Source: Thiotrichaceae bacterium UBA973 (GTDB lineage: Bacteria; Pseudomonadota; Gammaproteobacteria; Eutrophobiales; Eutrophobiaceae). From it: a stretch of DNA of 64,000 bases. Positions 27,553-35,287 of the stretch are shown here, one piece after another. Under the pieces are notes generated by a model that worked only from the letters and a program-made list of their open reading frames with translations, ran no database searches and was not told the DNA's origin. The DNA lies in NCBI GenBank assembly GCA_002292815.1, contig DBBX01000030.1, positions 1-64,000 of the forward strand, in the 5' to 3' direction. Position numbers and translations under genes: made by a program. Every line of letters begins with the position of its first letter. Within the stretch, counting starts at the first letter, position 1.

Positions 27553-28036
27553 CTAGCTCTTTCCTAAAATCTATAACAAAAAGCTCTTTAGGTTCAATAT
27601 TGATTACAGTATCACTCTTATAATCAAACCCCTCTACTCGACCGCTGTCTCTTAATTTTACTATTAACTGATGCTGGCCTGGTTCAACCAAAATCCTTTC
27701 ATAGATAGAAGCGGAACCATCTTTGGCTAAACCGGTAGGGTTATACGATTTACTCAGTAAATTTTCACCATCCAGCATAACTTCAATATAAACAGGCACC
27801 CGCTCTCGCTTGCAGTCCATGGGCCGTCGCATGTTTGCTGCCAAATCCGCTAATTCTTCCGGCGAGAAACGGCGACACTCTTCTTTACGCTCGCTTGAAT
27901 GGCTAAAACTCACCATGATTAATGCCATCTCAGGATCGTGATAGGTATAGCGCGGCGAATTCGAGAAAGATCCTAGCATTAGCCCAAATAGTATAAACGA
28001 AACAAGCTGTCCAATCAGCCGACTAAACTTGAGCAT
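27533..28036 (-). CDS. Unrecognised membrane-anchored protein
   Basis: I chose the ATG at 28036 (MLKFSRLIGQLVSFILFG), giving 167 residues; the frame continues 57 bp upstream within the cytochrome b fusion gene. One signal-anchor helix is followed by a periplasmic domain that includes SFSHSSERKEECRRFSPEEL, MDCKRERVP and a beta-rich C-terminus. The two cysteines may pair. I do not recognise the family. It overlaps the upstream gene by 14 bp and the hemerythrin frame by a few bases, so it belongs to the operon. Confidence 0.7.
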   Translation of the reverse strand: MLKFSRLIGQLVSFILFGLMLGSFSNSPRYTYHDPEMALIMVSFSHSSERKEECRRFSPEELADLAANMRRPMDCKRERVPVYIEVMLDGENLLSKSYNPTGLAKDGSASIYERILVEPGQHQLIVKLRDSGRVEGFDYKSDTVINIEPKELFVIDFRKELGGFYFL

Positions 28037-29603
28037 TGTCTTTCTCGCTACTATTGTTTGTTTTGTTCTGATCTTCAAGCTGTGCAGAGTCAAGTTTATT
28101 CAAACGCAGGCGAAATGCTGTTAATTCCTTGAAAAATTCTTTTCGCCGAGTCATGCCCGCCCAGTATTTACCAATTCGATCCTGATTAACCCGTTTACGT
28201 ATACGGGGATCACGTTGCCCTGCCAGACGTGCATCAGTCCATTTTATTCCTAGACGATAACCGCAGTCACCTTGACGACATCCGGTAAGAAAAACACCCT
28301 CAGCTAATTTTTTTGATAAGACGAAATCAATAAACGAGGGAGGTAGCATACCAATACATGGCATTGTCACGACGCCCACTTTTGCATCAGCCATTTTTGA
28401 TGGGTCGAGACTATTCTGACAACCATAAACAATAACACGGTCATCACCAGTCAACTTACTTGATGCTGCAACCGTCTTCTCTCTCAATTCTTTAATTTTA
28501 TCCTCAGGCAATTCTATTCCCGGAGATAATTCAGACTTTGTCCTAAAGGGTGTTGCCGTTGGACACGAACCAACACATATTCCACAGCTAACACAATGAT
28601 TGGCATCAACAACGGCTTCCAGTTTGTAGGCACTGCCATCACTACGTGGTGCCATATCGATGGCACTAAAAGGACAATCGGCAGCACATCGGCTACAACC
28701 ATTGCAATTATCCAGATGAACGACTGCGACCGGAACACGTTTACCGGGAGGCATCCATGGCACCATCATTAACAATAGTGTTGCAACAATAAGTGCTATC
28801 AAGACGGTTAAACCAGAGACATTATTCATGATTGGATAGATCGGCATATAGAACCAATCCAGATTGACTGTGGTAGGCACGATGCTTAAATCAGCAGGCG
28901 CCTGACTCAACGCTGGTTTTATAAACGAGAGTATCAATAGCATACTAAGAGTAGCTATAGCGAGCTCCTTCGGCGGGTTAACCTTAGGAGTAGCATGTCT
29001 TTGTATATGTATCCACATCACAAACAACAGAAACAATGGTAAGGCGATATGCACAAACACCATTAAGGTAAAAAAGCGACCGCTCAACTTGGCATCAGTT
29101 AAAAAATTACGCGCGATTGCTTCACCAAATAAAGGCACCGCATCTAGAAATTCTGCTGTAGTAATAGCGATGTATTGTGCAAGCTGATCCCAAACCATCC
29201 AGTATCCGGAAATGCCCGCTGCAAAAACCAACCAGAGCATAGGTACTCCAGTAAACCAGGCAAACCAGCGCGGACTTCGAAACCGATCCATAGCAAATTC
29301 GCGTAAAAGATGCACTATCATCATTACGACCAAGGCATCAGAAGCATAACGATGCAAACTACGCATAATGCCGCCGGCATACCACTGCTCATGGGTTAAA
29401 TATTCTAGAGATTGATAGGCCTGGGTAACCCCAGTATCAAAAAAAATGTATAGATAAAAACCACTGATAACGACAATCCAGTAATAAAACCAGCCCAAAG
29501 CACCCAGTTGATAAAAGGGATTCCATTTAGCACCAAAAACAACATCGAACCAATCTTCAATATGCTCGAATAATGTTCTCAACAACATTTTCAGAACTAA
29601 CAC
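28023..29603 (-). CDS. Fusion: cytochrome b N-terminal domain, 2x[4Fe-4S], MvhD-like domain
   Basis: 526 residues from GTG at 29603 (ATG at 29588 also possible). Residues about 1-210 are a cytochrome b/b6 N-terminal domain with two bis-His pairs, His84/His98 and His185/His199, the standard ligands for hemes bL and bH. After another helix (about 262-282) come two [4Fe-4S] motifs, Cys300-303-306-310 and Cys337-340-343-347. The C-terminal 140 residues resemble the hydrogenase/heterodisulfide reductase iron-sulfur subunit MvhD: VIVYGCQNS, VVTMPCIGML and FLTGCRQGDCGYR. The protein would link quinone, or hemes, on the membrane to iron-sulfur electron carriers on the cytoplasmic side. It stands in the operon of the heme-copper enzyme, after SCO. 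Function is inferred from the domains. Confidence 0.88.
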   Translation of the reverse strand: MLVLKMLLRTLFEHIEDWFDVVFGAKWNPFYQLGALGWFYYWIVVISGFYLYIFFDTGVTQAYQSLEYLTHEQWYAGGIMRSLHRYASDALVVMMIVHLLREFAMDRFRSPRWFAWFTGVPMLWLVFAAGISGYWMVWDQLAQYIAITTAEFLDAVPLFGEAIARNFLTDAKLSGRFFTLMVFVHIALPLFLLFVMWIHIQRHATPKVNPPKELAIATLSMLLILSFIKPALSQAPADLSIVPTTVNLDWFYMPIYPIMNNVSGLTVLIALIVATLLLMMVPWMPPGKRVPVAVVHLDNCNGCSRCAADCPFSAIDMAPRSDGSAYKLEAVVDANHCVSCGICVGSCPTATPFRTKSELSPGIELPEDKIKELREKTVAASSKLTGDDRVIVYGCQNSLDPSKMADAKVGVVTMPCIGMLPPSFIDFVLSKKLAEGVFLTGCRQGDCGYRLGIKWTDARLAGQRDPRIRKRVNQDRIGKYWAGMTRRKEFFKELTAFRLRLNKLDSAQLEDQNKTNNSSEKDNAQV

Positions 29604-29605
29604 GC

Positions 29606-30529
29606 TTAAGACTTCTCCATGTGCTTATTATTTTGACGCCATGCCCTCACTATAAACGTCCCAATTGAACCAAGGATAAGAATGCCCATGATAATTCCGA
29701 TAAAAATTGAATAATCAAATTCATATCGCCCGCTATGTGGATCATAGATAGTACAAAACAAACGAATATTATTTATCCACCCTTCCACTAACGTAGATTC
29801 AGTTCTATTTCCAAACATCAGTTCCTTTAATGGTTCAATCAATTGTGGTGGTTCGTATTTAACACCATAGATTTGTCGATAAATTTTACCATCGGCATCA
29901 AGCACCGTTATCTGTGATAAATGGTCAAAACCTTTGGATGATTTAAAAAATATAAAGCCCACATCATTACTGAAAGCTTCAATAGTTTCTTGATCAGTGC
30001 TTAGAAAATCCCAAGCTGGAAAATTGATATTGCGCTCACGGGCAAACAGACGCATGCGTTCTGGACTGTCTACGGCTGTATCAAACCCTATAGTGACAAC
30101 CGAGAAACTTTCTTCGCCTAATGCATCTTGGGCAACCTCTACAACTTCTGCAAGTGAGTTGGTTAATGTCGGACAGATATGATGACAACTGGTAAAGATC
30201 AAACTTACAACCAGTGGCTTACCGCGATATTGCATTATATCAACAGATTTTTTGTCTTTATTAATAAAAGTATAACTTTCTATTGTTCGATTTATTGCGG
30301 ACTGACTAAATTCAATCGCTTTATGTTTGTCGTATTGACCTGCAACCTGATTGTCATGGTTGATAGAATAAGCATTGAGAGAAAAAAGACATAAGAATAA
30401 AAAACAAATCTTTGTTAAAAAGTTAAGCTGGATTGAATTTTTATAAGCTGTGCACAATGCTTTAGTTAAATAGAACGACACATGATTCCCGCATAATTTA
30501 AATAAACAAAACATCCAGAACAGATGCAC
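29606..30529 (-). CDS. SCO1/SenC copper chaperone with C-terminal membrane anchor
   Basis: Up to 307 residues. The core has the copper-binding CHHICP motif in VSLIFTSCHHICPTL and the third ligand His in GFDHLSQI. The N-terminal part overlaps ctaB by 32 bp and contains a probable signal segment ending LFSLNAYS, so the true start may be internal. A C-terminal helix (IIMGILILGSIGTFIV) anchors it in the membrane. SCO proteins load copper into CuA centres, matching the CuA subunit three genes upstream. Confidence 0.9.
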   Translation of the reverse strand: MHLFWMFCLFKLCGNHVSFYLTKALCTAYKNSIQLNFLTKICFLFLCLFSLNAYSINHDNQVAGQYDKHKAIEFSQSAINRTIESYTFINKDKKSVDIMQYRGKPLVVSLIFTSCHHICPTLTNSLAEVVEVAQDALGEESFSVVTIGFDTAVDSPERMRLFARERNINFPAWDFLSTDQETIEAFSNDVGFIFFKSSKGFDHLSQITVLDADGKIYRQIYGVKYEPPQLIEPLKELMFGNRTESTLVEGWINNIRLFCTIYDPHSGRYEFDYSIFIGIIMGILILGSIGTFIVRAWRQNNKHMEKS

Positions 30530-31367
30530 AGAGTAACAACGTCAGTTGAATTAATGAGGCATGAAAATTTATTCGTGCAATCTCTATTGATGGCTGACGC
30601 ACCAAATCAAAACTGGTCTTTAAAAAATATAGGCCACCACTGAGCGCGCCCAAAAGATAAATCCAGCCTAAACCATAGAAAAATGGAAGGATCGACACTA
30701 TAAGCAACGCCAATGTATGGGCAAATATAATTTTTGCTGCGACCGGTTTTTTAAAAACTGCTGGCAACATGGGTACACCGGCTTGTTTGTAATCATTAGC
30801 AAACACAAATGCCAGACTCCAGAAATGAGGTGGTGTCCAAAGAAACAGGACTATGGCCAACAAGATTGGCGCTGGAGATAATGAAGGGTCAACTACTGCT
30901 GCGCCACCGAGCACAGCAAAACTACCCGATAACCCACCGATGACAATATTGAGCCATGTACGTTGTTTTAACCAAACCGTATAAACAACACCATAGGTAA
31001 ACGCGCCCAGAAAAACATAGAGTGCTGCGACTGAATTGATTGCTAGTGAGGTTACCATCACAGAGAGCAGCAACATCAAACCAATAACCGTTAACCAGTA
31101 TTTATCCGCCTGAAAACGACCTGTTACAAACGGTCGGTTTCGTGTGCGTTTCATAGTTGCGTCTAAATCACGTTCCACGAATTGATTGAACGCACCAGCA
31201 CTCGCTGATGACATCAGGATGGCTATAGAAAACAAAAATATTTTCCATATTTCCGGAAGCGGTCCCGGCGTAATTGCGAGACCTGCAAGACCGGTTATCA
31301 TGATCGCATATCCGATCCTGAGCTTACAGACTGATACTAAGTCGCTAATAACACCGGGCATCATCAT
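30498..31367 (-). CDS. ctaB: Protoheme IX farnesyltransferase (heme O synthase)
   Basis: A 289-residue UbiA-family enzyme with eight to nine helices. It has the first Asp-rich/Asn motif NQFVERDLDATMKRTRNRP and the second FVFANDYKQAGVPMLP. It makes heme O from heme B. Together with ctaA at 34300 it could supply heme A or O to the heme-copper enzyme encoded immediately upstream (13 bp). Confidence 0.95.
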   Translation of the reverse strand: MMMPGVISDLVSVCKLRIGYAIMITGLAGLAITPGPLPEIWKIFLFSIAILMSSASAGAFNQFVERDLDATMKRTRNRPFVTGRFQADKYWLTVIGLMLLLSVMVTSLAINSVAALYVFLGAFTYGVVYTVWLKQRTWLNIVIGGLSGSFAVLGGAAVVDPSLSPAPILLAIVLFLWTPPHFWSLAFVFANDYKQAGVPMLPAVFKKPVAAKIIFAHTLALLIVSILPFFYGLGWIYLLGALSGGLYFLKTSFDLVRQPSIEIARINFHASLIQLTLLLCASVLDVLFI

Positions 31368-31379
31368 TAATACCCAGCG

Positions 31380-33071
31380 TTAACGCAGTGGCCAGACTTC
31401 TGCGAGATATTTCCAGTTTACAAAATAGTAAAGTACGAAGGTTGTAAAGAAGACAGCAACCAAAACTATCGTGCCTGGAATCGCTGGATGCTCGTCACTA
31501 CCATACTCAGTAGCTGTCGTAGCTTCTGCTGGTTCAGCCGCAGCTGTTTCTGTGCTATCAACAATTTTCTTCCCAAAGAATATTGAGCCTACTGCGACAG
31601 CGATAAACATGACCCCACCTACCCCGGCTAAAAGCGCACTTATTCCATTCAAACCCATCATCAAATTGGCTGCACCTGGAAAATCATACGGTAATACGGC
31701 GTCCGCCTGAGAGATATCCCAATGACGTCTTGGCACACCAAGCGTACCTGCGCCCATCATGAACAGTGAGATACCAGCGACACCCAGGCCAAAGACATAG
31801 GGTTGGAGCTTAGCCATACTCGGAAACATTATTTCGCGCTGAAATATGAGTGGAATTAATAAATAGGTTACGGCCATAAACGCTAGTGTAGTTCCCGCTA
31901 CGACGGTCGCATGAAAATGACCGGGGACATAAATAGTGTTATGGATAATCAAATTTATTTGTTCAACACCCATGACGACACCTGAGATACCGCCGAGGAA
32001 ACCAAATAATATTAAGGAAATAAACATTCCCGAGAAAGCTGGATTGCCCCATGGACATTTACGTAACCATTCAAAGAGACCATTGGTATAACCCTTCTTT
32101 CGTTGCGCAGATTCAATCTGGCCGGGTACTGTCATACCGTGAATCATGCTACCGAGTACCGCCAGATAAATAGCGTAACTGGTATTAAAGATCTTCCATT
32201 CTGAACTGATGCCCGGATCAACCAATAAATGATGCGCGCTGGCGAGTTGTAGAAACAGGACATAAAGCAGAAAAGCACCTCGACTAACTTTTTCTGATAG
32301 CGGCTTCGCACCTAAGACGACTGCCGATATCAAATACCAGATAGAGATATGTGCAGCCACATTAATCTGTTGTGAGGAATGTCCAAATGCCCACCAGATA
32401 GTTCGATACATTAAAGTATCAATATGACTGACATAACCGATGGACCAAAGAAAAGTAGGTATGAGAATAATGGCACCAGATGCAATCGTAAAAACAGCAA
32501 TAATAGCCGCGACTGTTGCACCAAAGGTAACTAACGGTACCGAACCTTCATAAGTCTTTTCCTGTTTTGCAATAACCAACGTTCCGAAGAAAACAAAACA
32601 ACCAATTAAGGCACCAACGGCGAAGAGTATGACACCCGCATAAAACGAAGGATCTGCCTTTAATGGCACATAGGATGTGAACATCACACTGGAACCACCC
32701 TGTAATACGGCAATGTTAGTGACGATCGCGCCTATTAACATCAAGGCAAACCCTGCCCATGCCCACCTGGGTGTTGCCAATCGACTACCCAACAGGACTG
32801 ATGAGGCAAAATACAAGACGGCCATTTCAAAGAAAATGATCCAGACCACCAAGAGGTTAATACCATGCGCGGTAAGCGCCAGATAAAACCAATCCGCAGG
32901 TAATAAATGGACAGCCTTCCAACGCGTCAAAGCCACCATGATTCCAAAGACCCCACCAACAAGGAGGAAGACTACTGCTACGACAGCGTTCGCCTTAATC
33001 AGATTTTCCGCCGATTTATAAACACGTAACCCTGTCGTTTGGCATGTTCTGTATTGTTCATTAATTGCCAT
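31380..33071 (-). CDS. B-family-like heme-copper subunit I lacking the active-site Tyr, candidate NO reductase
   Basis: A 563-residue protein with 13 or so membrane helices. Its metal ligands line up almost position for position with ba3 oxidase of Thermus as I recall it: low-spin heme His69 and His387, CuB His231, His280 and His281, high-spin heme His385. The residue four after the first CuB His, normally the cross-linked Tyr (GHPxVY), is Gln235 here (GHSSQQ). Oxygen reductases of the A and B families need that Tyr; NO reductase-type members derived from them lack it. Subunit II, SCO, ctaB and a small subunit are in the same operon, within a nitrate/nitrite respiration locus that has no norBC. 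I therefore favour NO reduction of the sNOR/eNOR/bNOR sort, without being able to assign the exact family. Confidence 0.85.
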   Translation of the reverse strand: MAINEQYRTCQTTGLRVYKSAENLIKANAVVAVVFLLVGGVFGIMVALTRWKAVHLLPADWFYLALTAHGINLLVVWIIFFEMAVLYFASSVLLGSRLATPRWAWAGFALMLIGAIVTNIAVLQGGSSVMFTSYVPLKADPSFYAGVILFAVGALIGCFVFFGTLVIAKQEKTYEGSVPLVTFGATVAAIIAVFTIASGAIILIPTFLWSIGYVSHIDTLMYRTIWWAFGHSSQQINVAAHISIWYLISAVVLGAKPLSEKVSRGAFLLYVLFLQLASAHHLLVDPGISSEWKIFNTSYAIYLAVLGSMIHGMTVPGQIESAQRKKGYTNGLFEWLRKCPWGNPAFSGMFISLILFGFLGGISGVVMGVEQINLIIHNTIYVPGHFHATVVAGTTLAFMAVTYLLIPLIFQREIMFPSMAKLQPYVFGLGVAGISLFMMGAGTLGVPRRHWDISQADAVLPYDFPGAANLMMGLNGISALLAGVGGVMFIAVAVGSIFFGKKIVDSTETAAAEPAEATTATEYGSDEHPAIPGTIVLVAVFFTTFVLYYFVNWKYLAEVWPLR

Positions 33072-33074
33072 GGT

Positions 33075-33620
33075 TTATATCCCCTCGTTATCGACTACGT
33101 ACATCCTGCCGAGCATTGTGTGATGTCCGATACCACAATATTCATTACAGACGATTCCAAATTCCCCTGTCGTCGTAGGTGTAATTGTGAGCACCATTTC
33201 GTAATCAGGATGTATTTGTAAGTTGATATTTATCGGTTGCAATGAAAAACCATGCATCCAGTCCAAAGAAGAGAGGTGTAATCGATATGATTGACCTTTT
33301 TCCAGTTCCAGAATCGGCCACCACTGCCAAAGTCTAGCAATCATATAGATATCCTCTCCTGGTGGTGGATGCACAACCGGATAGCCCGATTCTTCACGGA
33401 CTGTATATTTTTCCGTCATCGCTTCAGTCTTCGCAGAGAACTGTTCAGCGGTGATTTTATATGCTTCGTTGGATAAATTTTGTTCGCCGTATGCATGCCA
33501 ATAGATCATCATGAAAAACATAATCAATCCCCATACGAATGCGACGATTACCCAGATGAGTTCTGACTTGGGGACCGGGTCATTCCACCAGAGCCTGCTT
33601 TTTGGAGGGGTAACCGACAT
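33075..33620 (-). CDS. CuA-containing subunit II of the heme-copper enzyme
   Basis: A 181-residue protein with one N-terminal helix and a cupredoxin domain. The CuA ligands are His123, Cys158, Glu160, Cys162, His166 and Met169 (CNEYCGIGHHTM). The spacing His-35-Cys and Cys-11-Met equals that of the short ba3-type subunit II. It takes electrons from a soluble cytochrome c or cupredoxin. It overlaps no gene but is 3 bp from subunit I, so the two are coupled. Confidence 0.93.
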   Translation of the reverse strand: MSVTPPKSRLWWNDPVPKSELIWVIVAFVWGLIMFFMMIYWHAYGEQNLSNEAYKITAEQFSAKTEAMTEKYTVREESGYPVVHPPPGEDIYMIARLWQWWPILELEKGQSYRLHLSSLDWMHGFSLQPININLQIHPDYEMVLTITPTTTGEFGIVCNEYCGIGHHTMLGRMYVVDNEGI

Positions 33621-33637
33621 AATGTTGTCTCCTTAAA

Positions 33638-33814
33638 TTATTTTGCTACCGGGATCGTAATAATTTCCATAATGCCCCAGATGATATAAAAAACGGTTGG
33701 GATAGTGACCCCGAGAAAGAGCAGTAAAAAAGGGTTATCCAATATCTGTTGCATGACGGGGATATGTTCAGGCGTTGACTCATCATTGCCAGATGCATCA
33801 TTTTCTTCAGACAT
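33638..33814 (-). CDS. Small single-helix subunit of the heme-copper enzyme
   Basis: A 58-residue protein with an acidic N-terminus (MSEENDASGNDESTPEHIP) and one helix (FLLLFLGVTIPTVFYIIWGI). It begins behind a GGAGA ribosome site and precedes subunit II by 17 bp. The arrangement mirrors the small subunit IIa that completes ba3-type enzymes, so it is probably the first gene of the operon and a structural subunit. Confidence 0.75.
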   Translation of the reverse strand: MSEENDASGNDESTPEHIPVMQQILDNPFLLLFLGVTIPTVFYIIWGIMEIITIPVAK

Positions 33815-33913
33815 AACGTCTCCTTTAAGAACGTTAAAAGATCATCGACCTATCCAACTTATATAGACATATAAGCGAGTGTCCGAATGTATGCTATTTG
33901 TCGCAGTTTTTTC

Positions 33914-33927
33914 TTAACCTAGATCAA
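33914..33927. promoter_or_regulatory. FNR/DNR-like box in front of the heme-copper operon
   Basis: TTAACCTAGATCAA matches TTGAT-N4-ATCAA with a perfect right half and a divergent left half (TTAAC). It is centred about 106 bp upstream of the small-subunit start, the only candidate in this gap. Confidence 0.5.
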
Positions 33928-33980
33928 GTAGGCGTTTTTATATGGGCGAAGCTGAAGGAGGTTCGGAAAAATTTCTTTTG

Positions 33981-34166
33981 TTATTCAGGGGCTAACATGC
34001 GAATTGCTGCGAAGGAACTGAGGGCAAGAATCAGAATGATGCCAAAAAATATCAGGTTGCGATTATCAAACTTACGCCCCACAGCATTTTCAATCTGGTC
34101 TAATATCCAATCTGAGCCGAAGTAAAGAATAATCCCGGCTAGTGTATAAGCTATTAGATCAATCAT
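33981..34166 (-). CDS. Small two-helix membrane protein, unrecognised
   Basis: 61 residues: helix one about residues 4-20, a charged stretch DQIENAVGRKFDNRN, and helix two about residues 38-57. It is divergent from ctaA and upstream of the heme-copper operon on the same strand, but separated from it by the FNR-like box. No family recognised. Confidence 0.6.
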   Translation of the reverse strand: MIDLIAYTLAGIILYFGSDWILDQIENAVGRKFDNRNLIFFGIILILALSSFAAIRMLAPE

Positions 34167-34299
34167 TAATTGCTGTCCTGGTACATTTTTTCATAAAGTC
34201 ACGGTGATGATGTAATTTGCATTACTCTGTAATTTATTATTTACTCAATTCATAAATTAAAACAACCACTCATTGTAAAATAGCAACGCATCGATAATA

Positions 34300-35277
34300 T
34301 TGTCTGCATCAATCATGCAAATTCTTAATAACAATCACTACCCGAAGAAATGTTTTTTTCTTCTAAATTGTTGTGCCTTAATAATGTCGCTGCTCATTGT
34401 CTTTCTTAGTACCCACATAAGACTTGGAGAAGCGGGCTTGGGTTGTAGTCCCTGGCCTGATTGTTATGCGCAACTCTCTTTTGCCGATGGTCCAAAAGGT
34501 CTCCAGATACCAGACACTGCGTTTAAAACATTTCGGTCTATGCATCGCAGCATTGCAAGCATATTGGGCCTTAATATATTAGTCATCATGTTAATAGCAC
34601 TTTGGTTTCGTAAAGAAACATCACCGCTGCTGCCTGTATTGATGTTTATGGTTGTGCTGTTTCTTTCAATATTAGGCATTGCAACACCAACCAGAAGTTT
34701 GCCTCTTGTTACTCTGGGAAATATTTTAGGCGGTATTGTTTTGTCAGGCCTTGTCTGGCGACAAATATTGGCGACGAAAGACAGACCGAAAAAACCAGCA
34801 CCCTTTATATTATTTCTAGTCTCGATAACACTGACAGCCCAACTGATCAGTGGTGCCTGGGCGAGTGCAAATTATACCGGCTCTGCCTGTCCGGAATTAT
34901 TAAGCTGTACTTATACAAGCAATATAAGCGAGAGCTTACTGGATAGCGTAAATGTGTTTCGCAGACTAATACTAGATAGTGATTACCATCTGATACTAAA
35001 TGAAACATCTAGCATTATTCAGTTTAACCATAGACTCATCGCAGTATTATTATTAATTATAATTGTAGCGGCATTATGGAAAGTAAAACATGAATATCCC
35101 GCATTACTCAAACCATTGATGGTCGTGAGTGTTATTTTCATTGCCGAGTTTATTCTCGGGATCGTTAATGTCTTAGCTGAAATGCCATTATGGACTAACA
35201 CTCTACATAACTTATTAGCAGTGATGTTATTGTTCGCAACAATTAATTTAACAATGATAATTCATTTGAAAAAATGA
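34300..35277 (+). CDS. ctaA: Heme A synthase, COX15/CtaA
   Basis: A 325-residue protein with eight helices. The first half has STHIRLGEAGLGCSPWPDCYAQ-type sequence (LGCSPWPDC) and helix His in FRSMHRSIAS; the second half repeats it with a GSACPELLSC loop and QFNHRLIAVLL. The enzyme oxidises heme O to heme A. Its presence with ctaB shows the cell can make heme A for a heme-copper enzyme, probably the one encoded just upstream on the other strand. Confidence 0.9.
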   Translation: MSASIMQILNNNHYPKKCFFLLNCCALIMSLLIVFLSTHIRLGEAGLGCSPWPDCYAQLSFADGPKGLQIPDTAFKTFRSMHRSIASILGLNILVIMLIALWFRKETSPLLPVLMFMVVLFLSILGIATPTRSLPLVTLGNILGGIVLSGLVWRQILATKDRPKKPAPFILFLVSITLTAQLISGAWASANYTGSACPELLSCTYTSNISESLLDSVNVFRRLILDSDYHLILNETSSIIQFNHRLIAVLLLIIIVAALWKVKHEYPALLKPLMVVSVIFIAEFILGIVNVLAEMPLWTNTLHNLLAVMLLFATINLTMIIHLKK

Positions 35278-35287
35278 ATGCTAACGT

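Noticed and set aside
31380..33071. An ordinary aa3/ba3 cytochrome c oxidase
   Set aside because: The Tyr essential for O2 reduction is Gln at His231+4 and the genomic context is nitrogen-oxide respiration; kept open only as an alternative.
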